The translations under genes were made by a program, and so were the position numbers. Below the pieces are notes generated by a model. It was not told where the DNA came from, ran no database searches, and saw only the letters and a list, made by a program, of their open reading frames with translations. A stretch of 64,000 nt of DNA, from positions 1-64,000 of the forward strand of contig CAYPPG010000046.1 of NCBI GenBank assembly GCA_964412555.1. Reading direction: 5' to 3'. Shown here one piece after another: positions 34,195 to 42,340 of this stretch; within the stretch, counting starts at the first letter, position 1; every line of letters starts with the position of its first letter. Origin of the DNA: CAYPPG01 sp964412555 (GTDB lineage Bacteria > Hinthialibacterota > Hinthialibacteria > Hinthialibacterales > Hinthialibacteraceae).

Positions 34195-35664
34195 ATGAAA
34201 ATCATCTCAAAATACTTGTTCTACTATTTCCCGCTCTTTTTGTTGCCGATATTTTGCAGTATTGCTGCCGGTGAGGAAATCTCACCCGTGCAAAAAGAGG
34301 CACTGGAAATCACCGATAGCCTGTCAGATGACATCCGTACTTTTGCTTTGAGACTTTGGGAGTATGCGGAAACGGCGCTGAAAGAACACAAATCGGCGAA
34401 GTTGCTCGCGGACGCGCTGGAAAAAGAAGGGTTCCGTCTGCAGCGCGGTGTTGCCGGTATGCCGACGGCATTTATCGCGAGTTATGGGAGTGGAGAACCG
34501 ATTATCGGTATCCTTGCCGAATACGACGCTCTGCCAAGCGTGGGAAACGAAGCGGTCCCCCGGCAAGAAAAGCGAAAAGACGGGGTTACGAATGGTCATG
34601 GGTGTGGACATAACGTCTTTGGCGCGGCATCGACGGGGGGAGCCATCGCTCTCAAGCGCTTAATGGAAACTCACGAGATAAAAGGAACCATTCGTTTGTA
34701 TGGCTGTCCGGCGGAAGAGACTCTGATCGGCAAAGTGTTTATGGCGCGGGATGGTTTATTCGACGATCTCGATGCTGCAATCGATTGGCATCCTTCCTCT
34801 AAAACCTGCGTTCGAAACAATCCCGGCTTATCCATGAATAATTTCACGGTCGAATTTTTCGGAAAAACGGCGCATGGGGCAGTCAATCCCTGGGACGGCC
34901 GTAGTGCCCTGGATGCGGTCGAATGGATGAATTACGGGGTAAATCTCCTTCGGGAACATGTGAAACCGACGGCAAGAATCCATTATGTCATCACGGAGGG
35001 CGGGGAAGCGCCGAATGTGGTTCCGGATTATGCAAAAGTGTGGTATTTCGTTCGTGATATCAATCGTGACTTGGTTGAACAGAATTATCAGCGTGTTCTC
35101 AAAATCGCCGAGGGAGCCGCGATCGGTACAGAAACTACCCATAAAGTCACGTTTATCACCGGCGCTCATGAGTATCTCTTGAATCGGACGATGCAGGAAA
35201 GACTGCAACAAATCATGGAAATCGTCGGCCCCCCGAAATTCACAGACGAAGAACAAGAATTTGGCCGGCAAATGCAGGAATCTTTGGGGATCGAAACGAC
35301 AGGTTTCGCAACGGAGATAGAACCATTGGCCGAAAAACCACAAGAACCTTCCGGCGGTTCGACCGATGTCGCTGAAGTCAGTTGGATAACCCCGACTATT
35401 GGATTTCGTGCAGCCACTACGGCAGAGGATGTTCCCTGGCATAGTTGGGCTGTCACGGCATGCAACGGAACGGAAGCCGGTGTAAAAGGCGGCATTGTTG
35501 CTGCTAAAAATATTTGCCTTTTCGGATTGGAATTACTTACCGATCCGGAATTGTTGGAAGAAGCTCAAGAAGAATTCAAAAAGCAAACCGAAGGCAAACC
35601 CTATGAATCGCCGCTTCCAAAAGATCAACCGGTTCCCTTACCCACATCGAAAGAGATGGAATAG
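34195..35664 (+). CDS. Exported AbgB-like M20 amidohydrolase
   Basis: A 489-aa member of the peptidase M20 amidohydrolase group, closest by layout to AbgB-type proteins that cleave aminobenzoyl-glutamate-like amides. A signal peptide (YLFYYFPLFLLPIFCSIAAG, about residues 7-26) points to the periplasm. Metal-site segments are ILAEYDALPSVG, NGHGCGHNVFGAAS and YGCPAEETLIG. FFGKTAHGAVNPWDGRSALD contains the dimerisation-domain histidine, and PTIGFRAATTAEDVPWHSWA the last ligand region. The C-terminus is proline-rich. Substrate unknown. The start ATG 34195 lacks a strong Shine-Dalgarno. Confidence 0.87.
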   Translation: MKIISKYLFYYFPLFLLPIFCSIAAGEEISPVQKEALEITDSLSDDIRTFALRLWEYAETALKEHKSAKLLADALEKEGFRLQRGVAGMPTAFIASYGSGEPIIGILAEYDALPSVGNEAVPRQEKRKDGVTNGHGCGHNVFGAASTGGAIALKRLMETHEIKGTIRLYGCPAEETLIGKVFMARDGLFDDLDAAIDWHPSSKTCVRNNPGLSMNNFTVEFFGKTAHGAVNPWDGRSALDAVEWMNYGVNLLREHVKPTARIHYVITEGGEAPNVVPDYAKVWYFVRDINRDLVEQNYQRVLKIAEGAAIGTETTHKVTFITGAHEYLLNRTMQERLQQIMEIVGPPKFTDEEQEFGRQMQESLGIETTGFATEIEPLAEKPQEPSGGSTDVAEVSWITPTIGFRAATTAEDVPWHSWAVTACNGTEAGVKGGIVAAKNICLFGLELLTDPELLEEAQEEFKKQTEGKPYESPLPKDQPVPLPTSKEME

Positions 35665-35724
35665 ATTTTGTGTTACATTGACAAATGCACCAAATGACAA
35701 GAAAATAAAGTAGAATATACAGAA

Positions 35725-35812
35725 TCGCTGGGGGTGGGTTTATCCCTGAGAATCCCGAGGCGGGGTACCCCTCGAACCTGATCCGGGTAATGCCGGCGGA
35801 GGAAAGCGATGG
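35725..35812 (+). promoter_or_regulatory. TPP riboswitch (THI element)
   Basis: The conserved parts occur in order: TCGCTGGGGGTG, CCCTGAGAAT, GGTACCCCTCGAACCTGATC and CGGGTAATGCCGGCGGAGG, closing with AAAGCGATGG that pairs with the 5-prime ATCGCT. It binds thiamine pyrophosphate and lowers expression of the gene downstream. It lies 123 bp upstream of thiC. How it acts (terminator or site masking) is not clear from the leader. Confidence 0.95.
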
Positions 35813-35935
35813 TTTTATCCACTCAAACCGTTTACGCGTTCATCTGCACGACTCACCGATTCGATTTTCTCTTATCAACAATCGGCTTCAAACCGGATCA
35901 CTCCAAAGAAAAACATTCGAAGTCAGGAGTGAATC

Positions 35936-37330
35936 ATGATGTATCAATGCAATCGCAAACCGGCCCAAGCCGGTGAAATCGCTACCCAAATCCATTTCGC
36001 CCGTCAGGGAATGATTACGGATGAAATGCGCTATATCGCTGAAAGTGAAAAACTCGAACCCGAACTGGTCTGTTCCGAAGTGGCACGCGGCCGCATGATC
36101 ATTCCCGCCAATGTCAATCACAAACGTCTCGAACCGATGGCGATCGGGATCGCCGCCCGCTGCAAGATCAACGCCAATCTCGGTAACTCGGCGGTTACTT
36201 CCGATATCGAAACGGAATTGGAAAAAGTACGCGTGTCAACCCGCTACGGTGCGGATACGGTCATGGATTTGAGCACTGGTGGAAACATCCCCGGCATCCG
36301 TCAGGCGATCATCGATTTCAGCACGGTTCCTGTCGGTACGGTGCCTGTATATGAGGCACTGACGAAAGTCCGGCGTGTGGAAGACTTGACCGAAGAGATA
36401 TTACTGGAAACCGTCGAGTCCCAGGCGAAGCAAGGCGTCGATTATATGACCATCCATGCTGGCGTGTTGCTGCGGCATCTGCCATTGACCGTCAATCGGA
36501 TTACCGGCATCGTCAGCCGTGGCGGCTCGATTATGGCGCAATGGATGATGTATCATCACAAGGAAAATCCCTGGTATACCGCCTTTGATGAATTGTGCAA
36601 AATCTTCCAGAAATATGACGTCTCTTTCAGTCTTGGTGACGGGCTGCGCCCCGGCTGTTTGGCTGATGCCAGCGATGAAGCTCAATTCGCCGAATTGGAA
36701 ACGTTGGGTGAACTGACCAAGCGTGCCTGGGAGTATGATGTGCAGGTCATGATCGAAGGTCCCGGCCATGTGCCGTTCAACCAGATCGAAATGAACGTTC
36801 GCAAAGAGATGGAAATCTGCCACGAAGCCCCGTTTTACGTTCTCGGACCGTTGGTGACGGATATTGCGCCCGGTTACGATCACATCACATCCGCCATCGG
36901 CGCGACGATGGCCGGATACGCAGGTGCATCCATGCTTTGTTATGTCACGCCGAAAGAGCATTTAGGACTTCCGAACCTGGAAGATGTCAAACAAGGCTGC
37001 ATTGCTTACAAAATCGCCGCCCACGCAGCCGACATCGCCCGCGGCCGTCCCGGCGCCCGTGACCGGGACGACGAACTATCGCATGCCCGTTATAAATTCC
37101 AATGGGAACGCCAATTCGAACTCGCCCTCGACCCGGAAACCGCCCGCGCTTATCATGATGAAACGCTTCCCGATGTGGGCTATAAAGACGCTGCCTTTTG
37201 CTCGATGTGCGGTCCGAAATTTTGCTCGATGAACATCTCCCAGCATGTGATGCAGCAGAAGGTGCATGAATTGAAGGAGCAACTGGAAGAGGAAGGGAAA
37301 TTGAAGGAGGAGATGGCGGTGCCGAAGTGA
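35936..37330 (+). CDS. thiC: Phosphomethylpyrimidine synthase ThiC
   Basis: ThiC (464 aa), the radical-SAM enzyme that turns aminoimidazole ribotide into the pyrimidine of thiamine. The iron-sulfur cluster ligands are in CSMCGPKFCSM near the C-terminus. Other family blocks are IPANVNHKRLEPMAIG, TRYGADTVMDLSTGGNIPGI, SQAKQGVDYMTIHAGVLL, YDVSFSLGDGLRPGCLADAS, VMIEGPGHVPFNQIEMN and TDIAPGYDHITSAIGATMA. Length is that of the shorter bacterial form. GTCAGGAG precedes the ATG at 35936 or 35939. Control by the TPP riboswitch is expected. No other thi gene is seen nearby. Confidence 0.99.
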   Translation: MMYQCNRKPAQAGEIATQIHFARQGMITDEMRYIAESEKLEPELVCSEVARGRMIIPANVNHKRLEPMAIGIAARCKINANLGNSAVTSDIETELEKVRVSTRYGADTVMDLSTGGNIPGIRQAIIDFSTVPVGTVPVYEALTKVRRVEDLTEEILLETVESQAKQGVDYMTIHAGVLLRHLPLTVNRITGIVSRGGSIMAQWMMYHHKENPWYTAFDELCKIFQKYDVSFSLGDGLRPGCLADASDEAQFAELETLGELTKRAWEYDVQVMIEGPGHVPFNQIEMNVRKEMEICHEAPFYVLGPLVTDIAPGYDHITSAIGATMAGYAGASMLCYVTPKEHLGLPNLEDVKQGCIAYKIAAHAADIARGRPGARDRDDELSHARYKFQWERQFELALDPETARAYHDETLPDVGYKDAAFCSMCGPKFCSMNISQHVMQQKVHELKEQLEEEGKLKEEMAVPK

Positions 37331-37360
37331 ACGAATCAGCGAGCTCGTAATTCATCCTAA

Positions 37361-37783
37361 CTATTCTTTTATTGTAGAGGATAGATTAATGAGTTGAGTA
37401 TCAATCTTTTTTAAATTTTGCAAATGAGCATCGGTTGTTACTATACAATTGCATCCATAATGAACAGCAAATGCGATATGGATCGAGTCGATTGTTTTTT
37501 TATATTCTTGCTGCATGATAAGACGGGCATCCTCAAAAAGGTTGATATAGTTCTTAAAATAAGTTGCTTGTTCAAACAATCTTATATAATGATGGATCAG
37601 TTCTATGTTATTATCACGATACGGTTTAAAGAGCACTTCCATTTTTACAACTTCAGAAAGACAGAAAAACCAACCATCTTGAACCAATTGATCAAGATGC
37701 CTCTCAATGATTTTCTTATATTCGGGAATTCCTTCTGCACGGATGATCCATACGGATGAATCGATATAAGCGAGCTTCATCAT
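37361..37783 (-). CDS. PIN-domain toxin (VapC-like)
   Basis: A 140-aa PIN protein. Acidic residues occur at LAYIDSSVWIIR (N-terminal Asp), LSEVVKMEVLFK (Glu), TIDSIHIAFAVHYG (Asp) and IVTTDAHLQNL (Asp), the four-carboxylate RNase site. Its start overlaps the stop of the upstream antitoxin-like gene by four bases (ATGA type). PIN toxins cut tRNA or rRNA when freed from the antitoxin. It converges on thiC, with 30 bp between stops. Confidence 0.9.
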   Translation of the reverse strand: MMKLAYIDSSVWIIRAEGIPEYKKIIERHLDQLVQDGWFFCLSEVVKMEVLFKPYRDNNIELIHHYIRLFEQATYFKNYINLFEDARLIMQQEYKKTIDSIHIAFAVHYGCNCIVTTDAHLQNLKKIDTQLINLSSTIKE

Positions 37784-38010
37784 GATTCCCTTAAATCTCG
37801 TAAATCGTTGAGAATTTCCTTATGAGTTCTTTGTGGAAAATCCATTGCATCAATCTTTTTGAATATTTTTTTCATTTCCTGCCAATTGGTTTTTATTTCG
37901 GGATGTTCATTCTCATGATCCGATAATGATAAACAGATTTCTTTTCCATGTAATACGGGATCGATCACCTTAACGACTCCATTTTCATCAATTTTCCCTT
38001 TTACGATCAT
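37780..38010 (-). CDS. Antitoxin-like protein of PIN pair
   Basis: A 76-aa protein whose N-terminal half (MIVKGKIDENGVVKVIDPVL and GKEICLSLSD) resembles the small beta domain of DUF104/AF2212-like antitoxins. The C-terminal half is helical and charged (KTNWQEMKKIFKKIDAMDFP), suited to wrapping a toxin. It overlaps the PIN gene by four bases and precedes it, the usual order. Confidence 0.8.
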   Translation of the reverse strand: MIVKGKIDENGVVKVIDPVLHGKEICLSLSDHENEHPEIKTNWQEMKKIFKKIDAMDFPQRTHKEILNDLRDLRES

Positions 38011-38043
38011 TGGATTGACTCTCCTTTGGAATCTTCATTTAGT

Positions 38044-38625
38044 TCATCCAACTTCCAATCCCTCTACTTTATCATACACCTCATTCAACGCCAACGTACA
38101 ACCAATAGAAGCCAGCTGAATCGTATCTTCAATGCGGTTGGTTTCTGAAAACACCCAGGTATTGTTCGATTGCCGTACATATTGCTCTACATGGTACTTG
38201 TCTTGCGCAATCAAAAGGTATTCCTTGAACGATTCGATTGTTCGGTACTGTTCAAACTTTTCTCCGCGATCATAATCTTTCGTCGATTTCGATAGCACTT
38301 CAACGATCAAGAGTGGATTCGTGAGTGTATCATTCAAGTCATCATAAAAAGTGGGAGTATTACAAACCCCGACAACATCGGGATAGGTGAACAATCCGGT
38401 TTGACTCACACAAACTCGCAAATCGGAGGAATAGACGGTACATGGCCGGTTTTTGAGTTGCGAGCGAATTTCGGAAACGACATTAGTTACAATGAGTACG
38501 TGACGAGGGCTTGCGCCCGCCATCGCAAATATTTCTCCGTTGAAATACTCGCTTTTGTATTCCGCCCTTCGTTCCAACTCCAAATACTCTTCCAGAGTGA
38601 AGGATTTTTTGGGTACCAGAGACAT
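38044..38625 (-). CDS. Uma2 family endonuclease (DUF820)
   Basis: A 193-aa protein of the Uma2 family, a PD-(D/E)XK-type nuclease fold often present in many copies in environmental genomes. Visible motifs are YKSEYFNGEIFAMAGASPRH, VYSSDLRVCV, FTYPDVVGVC (Asp), and LLIVEVLSKSTKDYDRGEKF (Glu and Lys of the nuclease core). The start is ATG 38625. In vivo targets of this family are not well known. It lies 33 bp upstream of the antitoxin-like gene and may share a transcript with the PIN pair. Confidence 0.93.
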   Translation of the reverse strand: MSLVPKKSFTLEEYLELERRAEYKSEYFNGEIFAMAGASPRHVLIVTNVVSEIRSQLKNRPCTVYSSDLRVCVSQTGLFTYPDVVGVCNTPTFYDDLNDTLTNPLLIVEVLSKSTKDYDRGEKFEQYRTIESFKEYLLIAQDKYHVEQYVRQSNNTWVFSETNRIEDTIQLASIGCTLALNEVYDKVEGLEVG

Positions 38626-38753
38626 ATACGGTTCTCCATATCAAGGTATCAACATTAGATGATCAATATCGTTATTTATCCAAAATCCGTCAACGAGTCG
38701 AAATCTATGGAAAATATTATATCATCCCTTTGCTTAGAGGCCTATCACAGAAA

Positions 38754-38870
38754 TCAATCGTAGGGTAGTTTAGCGGATAGGCGTAATCCACCATTCACCG
38801 CTTCAAGATGAAATTCGAGTTCGGCAAGACCTTTTCCATTGGGGACGGAAGGCGTACACTTTATACTCAT
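38754..38870 (-). pseudogene. Possible C-terminal remnant of a lost gene
   Basis: A 38-codon frame reading MSIKCTPSVPNGKGLAELEF then HLEAVNGGLRLSAKLPYD. It looks protein-like. Further upstream the frame is made of the family B half repeat, so it may be the end of a gene whose front was cut off. No ribosome site. Family unknown. Confidence 0.25.
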
Positions 38871-38892
38871 GGTAAATTCATAAAGCGGTATC

Positions 38893-38923
38893 AACGGATG
38901 CCGGCACGATGCCGGCGTTACAT
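38893..38923. repeat. Half copy of repeat family B
   Basis: ACGGATGCCGGCACGATGCC followed by GGCGTTACAT. Only one hairpin is kept. It ends 20 bp before the start of the DUF115 gene. Confidence 0.75.
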
Positions 38924-38943
38924 CGCATTGGGTACTTGGGAAT

Positions 38944-40884
38944 ATGGCAGAAAAACCGGAAGGGATCACGGGAGAATCATACTTTGAGAAAAATCTCACC
39001 GCTTTAGCTTCCCTCAACAAGGAGCAAGCGGATACGATTGCCGCCTTGGCTCCGAAAGTCGAAAACCGATTGTATCCCACTCAACCTGCTGCCGAAAATT
39101 GGACGAATCTGATTATTCAAACCACTTCTGCCGGTTTTTCGCTTTTTACGACTTCCAATCCTGAGGATGAAATCAATGCATGGATCACGGAAACCGATTT
39201 GCAGGAAGAAACAATTCATGCGGTAATATTAATTGGTTTTGGTTTGGGGGATTATCCGAAAGCCGTTTTGGATGTTCTTCCGGAAAGCGCTGTTTTGGCC
39301 GTGATCGAGCCGGATCCCATTCATTTCTTTACCGCGTTTTATCGCATAGATTTGACCCGACTGCTCACAGACAAGCGCGTGCATTTTTATGTAGGGCAAA
39401 AAGTTGAAAAAGCGGTGGAAAGCATCGGGAGTGAACTTCAGTGGGGGCGCTTTTTATCGCTTCCTTATCGTTTGCTGGTGACTCCGCTCATCCGGCGCAT
39501 GCAGAAGGATTATCCTTCCCAATTTGCATCGCTGTGGCGTGACAGCCTTCAACGGGAATTGATGTATCGCCAGTCACGTATTGAGCATAGTTCAACCGTC
39601 GTATACCATACGGTCGGAAATGCCGATGCGATAATTCAATTTCCCGGTGTTTCGACTTTGTTTCATCACATGCAGCAAATCCCGGCGGTGCTTGTTTCCG
39701 CCGGTCCTTCCTTGGAAAAATCGATTCGCATCATGAAGGAAAACCAGGATCGCTTTCTAATTGCCTGTGTCAATACGGCTTATCCGGTGCTGCGCAAAGA
39801 GGGAATTCGTCCGCATATCGTTTTTACGATGGATCATCAGGAAAGAAATGAGAAATCGTTTGAAGGAGACAATCCCTCGCCGGAAACCTTCTTGATTTGT
39901 GATCCTCGAATCTCTCCCCGCATCGTTCGGCATTTTCAATCCCGTGTGTTTCTCGCTTCTTGGAAAACTACGTTGGAAACCATTGGTGAACCGGTTTCCC
40001 TGGATCGGATTCCCGTGCCGAAGATGAGCGGAAACGCCGTGTATCTCTGGCTGCAGTCGCTTGCCGGTCAAAAGGGCGACGTCTACGGTTCCGGCAGTGT
40101 TGCGGTGGTTGGATTTCATATACTGGCTCGCTTTGGGTGTAACCCAATTATTCTGGTGGGACAAGATTTGGCATTTACGGAAGATAAGCGTTATGCAAGT
40201 GGAACGATTTTTGAGGATAAAAAATTAGCGCAGGATTCCGCCGGTGTTCATCGAGTTCCCTCTGTAGAGGGAGGGACGGTGGAAACCAGCGATAGTCTTC
40301 ATTTGTATCGCCAATTGTTGGAGCATGAAATCGCCCGTTTTCAAATTCCGGTGTACAACACGAGTTCCGGCGCCTTGATCAAAGGAACGATCACCAGCCG
40401 GTTGGAAACGTTGCTTCCCGATTTGCGGCCATTGAAGGCGAAAATATCCGATTTTCTGTCTTCTTTGCACGGTTCGTATCATCCCAAACTGGATCATATC
40501 GATTTGCAGAGAGCGCTGGAACGGGCAAGAGAATTGCTCGAAGCATTTTCACAAGAAGCGCGTCATGCATTGAGTCAATTGCCTGCCGATGCGGTCAGTT
40601 CCCTGTATTTGGAGGAAAAAAGAGCGCTTGTCACGCATTTGGAAGAAGCGGTGCAGGCATGCTCCCAGAATCATCGTGAAGCCTTCGAATTGTTGAATGA
40701 ACTGCTGCAAGAATCCCACTTTAAATACGAGGACTGCCGGTGGCGTACCCTGATGAAATCGGATGAGAATGCAATATTGGAGGATAAGATTCACACCCAA
40801 AGTATGGTATTGGATGAATTCGTCAAGCAAGCCAATGCTTTGTCATCTTTGTTTGAAGAGAAGATTGAAGAGTTGGACCGATAG
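38944..40884 (+). CDS. DUF115/MptE-like (Maf-type) glycosylation protein
   Basis: A 646-aa soluble protein with the DUF115/MptE-like domain of motility-associated (Maf) glycosyltransferases and their relatives. The core reads AVLVSAGPSLEKSIRIMKEN, FLIACVNTAYPVLRKEGIRP, HIVFTMDHQERNE and SVAVVGFHILARFGCNPIIL then GQDLAFTEDKRYASGT. The N-terminal region has VILIGFGLGDYPKAVLDVLP, and the C-terminus is helical. In studied relatives this protein adds nonulosonic acid or similar sugars to flagellin or other surface proteins. The two membrane glycosyltransferase genes next door support a surface-glycan role. Its 3-prime end overlaps the convergent gene by 62 bp. Confidence 0.85.
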   Translation: MAEKPEGITGESYFEKNLTALASLNKEQADTIAALAPKVENRLYPTQPAAENWTNLIIQTTSAGFSLFTTSNPEDEINAWITETDLQEETIHAVILIGFGLGDYPKAVLDVLPESAVLAVIEPDPIHFFTAFYRIDLTRLLTDKRVHFYVGQKVEKAVESIGSELQWGRFLSLPYRLLVTPLIRRMQKDYPSQFASLWRDSLQRELMYRQSRIEHSSTVVYHTVGNADAIIQFPGVSTLFHHMQQIPAVLVSAGPSLEKSIRIMKENQDRFLIACVNTAYPVLRKEGIRPHIVFTMDHQERNEKSFEGDNPSPETFLICDPRISPRIVRHFQSRVFLASWKTTLETIGEPVSLDRIPVPKMSGNAVYLWLQSLAGQKGDVYGSGSVAVVGFHILARFGCNPIILVGQDLAFTEDKRYASGTIFEDKKLAQDSAGVHRVPSVEGGTVETSDSLHLYRQLLEHEIARFQIPVYNTSSGALIKGTITSRLETLLPDLRPLKAKISDFLSSLHGSYHPKLDHIDLQRALERARELLEAFSQEARHALSQLPADAVSSLYLEEKRALVTHLEEAVQACSQNHREAFELLNELLQESHFKYEDCRWRTLMKSDENAILEDKIHTQSMVLDEFVKQANALSSLFEEKIEELDR

Positions 40885-42340
40885 TTATAAATACACGATC
40901 CACCAAATATCCAACCGCCAATGCTATATACGGTGTCAAGACAAACCGAATACGAAAATTTTCGAACGGCATGCAAAACACACAAATCCCAATCACATAA
41001 AAACACGTCAAGAGGCAAAATAAAAGGACTTTTCGTTCAGAATGAACCGTATGTGAAGGCTTCATTCTATTAATAAAGGGTAAAAGCAAAATAACGGGGA
41101 GCAAAATTCCAAAAAACGTGAAGGGGGGATGATCCTGCAAACGAGTCATGGTCCGGGAAAATGACGTTTCATTTTTCCTCATTATCCACCGATTTAGAAA
41201 GAGTATGATGTTTTGAATCGGCGATCCTTGTGAGGCAAAGAAACTGTTGTTCCATGCCGGCAAACAAAAGCGTTTCCAGTTGCGCCATACATTGATGAGG
41301 TATGTTCCAGGGGATTGTTTGATCAATGCAAACGCGGAAAGAAGATACTCTTCATTAATTTTCACGTATTTATAATGATTGAAGTTTGAATCACCATCAC
41401 TTTTTGTTTCGAGATTCAACGCAGAAATTTGACTCAAAGGGGAATCTTCATTGATCATAGAATAACTGTTTAACGGAGAAAACGGTTTCACTGTATAGAG
41501 AGAGGCAATGTCGCCTTGTTGGAAAAGTTCTTCACGAATGGAAGGTGAGATTCCCTGCGTCATCAGATAGAGATTCGGTCCTAGCCAAGTACTGTTCGAA
41601 AATGTTCCGAAGATCATGAAATTTTTCAGAAATAACATGAGAACGAATATGAAGGGAATCGAGGAGGCTGTGATTAGTACCGTCTTCTTTCCTTTCCAAT
41701 TTGGGATGAGGAACAAAACGATCGCCACATACCAGATAGGATGAAAAAGTGCGCGTGTATAAATCAGGGCGGCTAGAAGCCCGAAAAAGACTAAGCCTTC
41801 GCGCAAAGAGTGGGAAAGGAGAAAACGATGTAAGGCAATCGGCGCAAACGTGAGCATGGCCATAACGGGAAAGGTATACATCAGCCAATGCTCATAGAGC
41901 AGCCAGGAGGGAGAGAGAAGACAGAGAGCAGTAACCATGACGGCGACCCATCGGCGAATCTGAAGAATGCGCTGTAATTTATAGATTCCGATACAGGTTA
42001 GAATCCCCATCAATAAGTAAAGGAAATGATAAATGGTGTGAGAAAAACCAAAAGACCATTGTTCCACGAGACCTAGAAAGAGATTGAAGAAGGGGGGCTG
42101 CATGTGCAGATACCAGAGGCTTTCGAGCAGCCGGGAGCGCAGCAGTTCGGTGTCTAGTATTTGCCAGAAATAAAACGTATCATCATCGAAACGGCCACCC
42201 ATTGCGTAAAATACACAATGAACGACGAAGAAGACGGCTCCGAGAAAAAGTGGTGCCCTCCGTTGCTTATGGATATTTTGTAGAAAAGCGGGTACCATTC
42301 GCTTTGTTTGTATCAACCTTGTGAGAATAAATGATGACAT
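40823..42340 (-). CDS. Membrane glycosyltransferase-like protein
   Basis: A 505-aa protein with about 11 predicted membrane helices. The first periplasmic loop reads GGRFDDDTFYFWQIL, then WYLHMQPPFFNLFLGLVEQW, with the acidic cluster and the H-x-Q-P-P motif typical of GT39-like enzymes. A large loop with NEDSPLSQISALNLETKSDG sits in the second half. It overlaps the convergent DUF115 gene by 62 bp and, if it starts at 42340, the divergent glycosyltransferase by 10 bp. ATG 42298 is an alternative start that removes the second overlap; neither has a strong ribosome site. Confidence 0.8.
   Translation of the reverse strand: MSSFILTRLIQTKRMVPAFLQNIHKQRRAPLFLGAVFFVVHCVFYAMGGRFDDDTFYFWQILDTELLRSRLLESLWYLHMQPPFFNLFLGLVEQWSFGFSHTIYHFLYLLMGILTCIGIYKLQRILQIRRWVAVMVTALCLLSPSWLLYEHWLMYTFPVMAMLTFAPIALHRFLLSHSLREGLVFFGLLAALIYTRALFHPIWYVAIVLFLIPNWKGKKTVLITASSIPFIFVLMLFLKNFMIFGTFSNSTWLGPNLYLMTQGISPSIREELFQQGDIASLYTVKPFSPLNSYSMINEDSPLSQISALNLETKSDGDSNFNHYKYVKINEEYLLSAFALIKQSPGTYLINVWRNWKRFCLPAWNNSFFASQGSPIQNIILFLNRWIMRKNETSFSRTMTRLQDHPPFTFFGILLPVILLLPFINRMKPSHTVHSERKVLLFCLLTCFYVIGICVFCMPFENFRIRFVLTPYIALAVGYLVDRVFITIGPTLQSSLQTKMTKHWLA

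Larger units (their letters stand above)
38626..38943. other. Intergenic region with half repeat and a short remnant frame
   Basis: Divergent space between Uma2 and the DUF115 gene. It holds a family B half element (38893-38923) and a possible remnant coding stretch on the minus strand (38754-38870). Nothing else is seen. Confidence 0.55.

Noticed and set aside
37361..38625. Uma2 plus PIN pair as one defence system
   Set aside because: Both are common single modules; adjacency alone with a 33-bp gap is not enough to claim a joint system.
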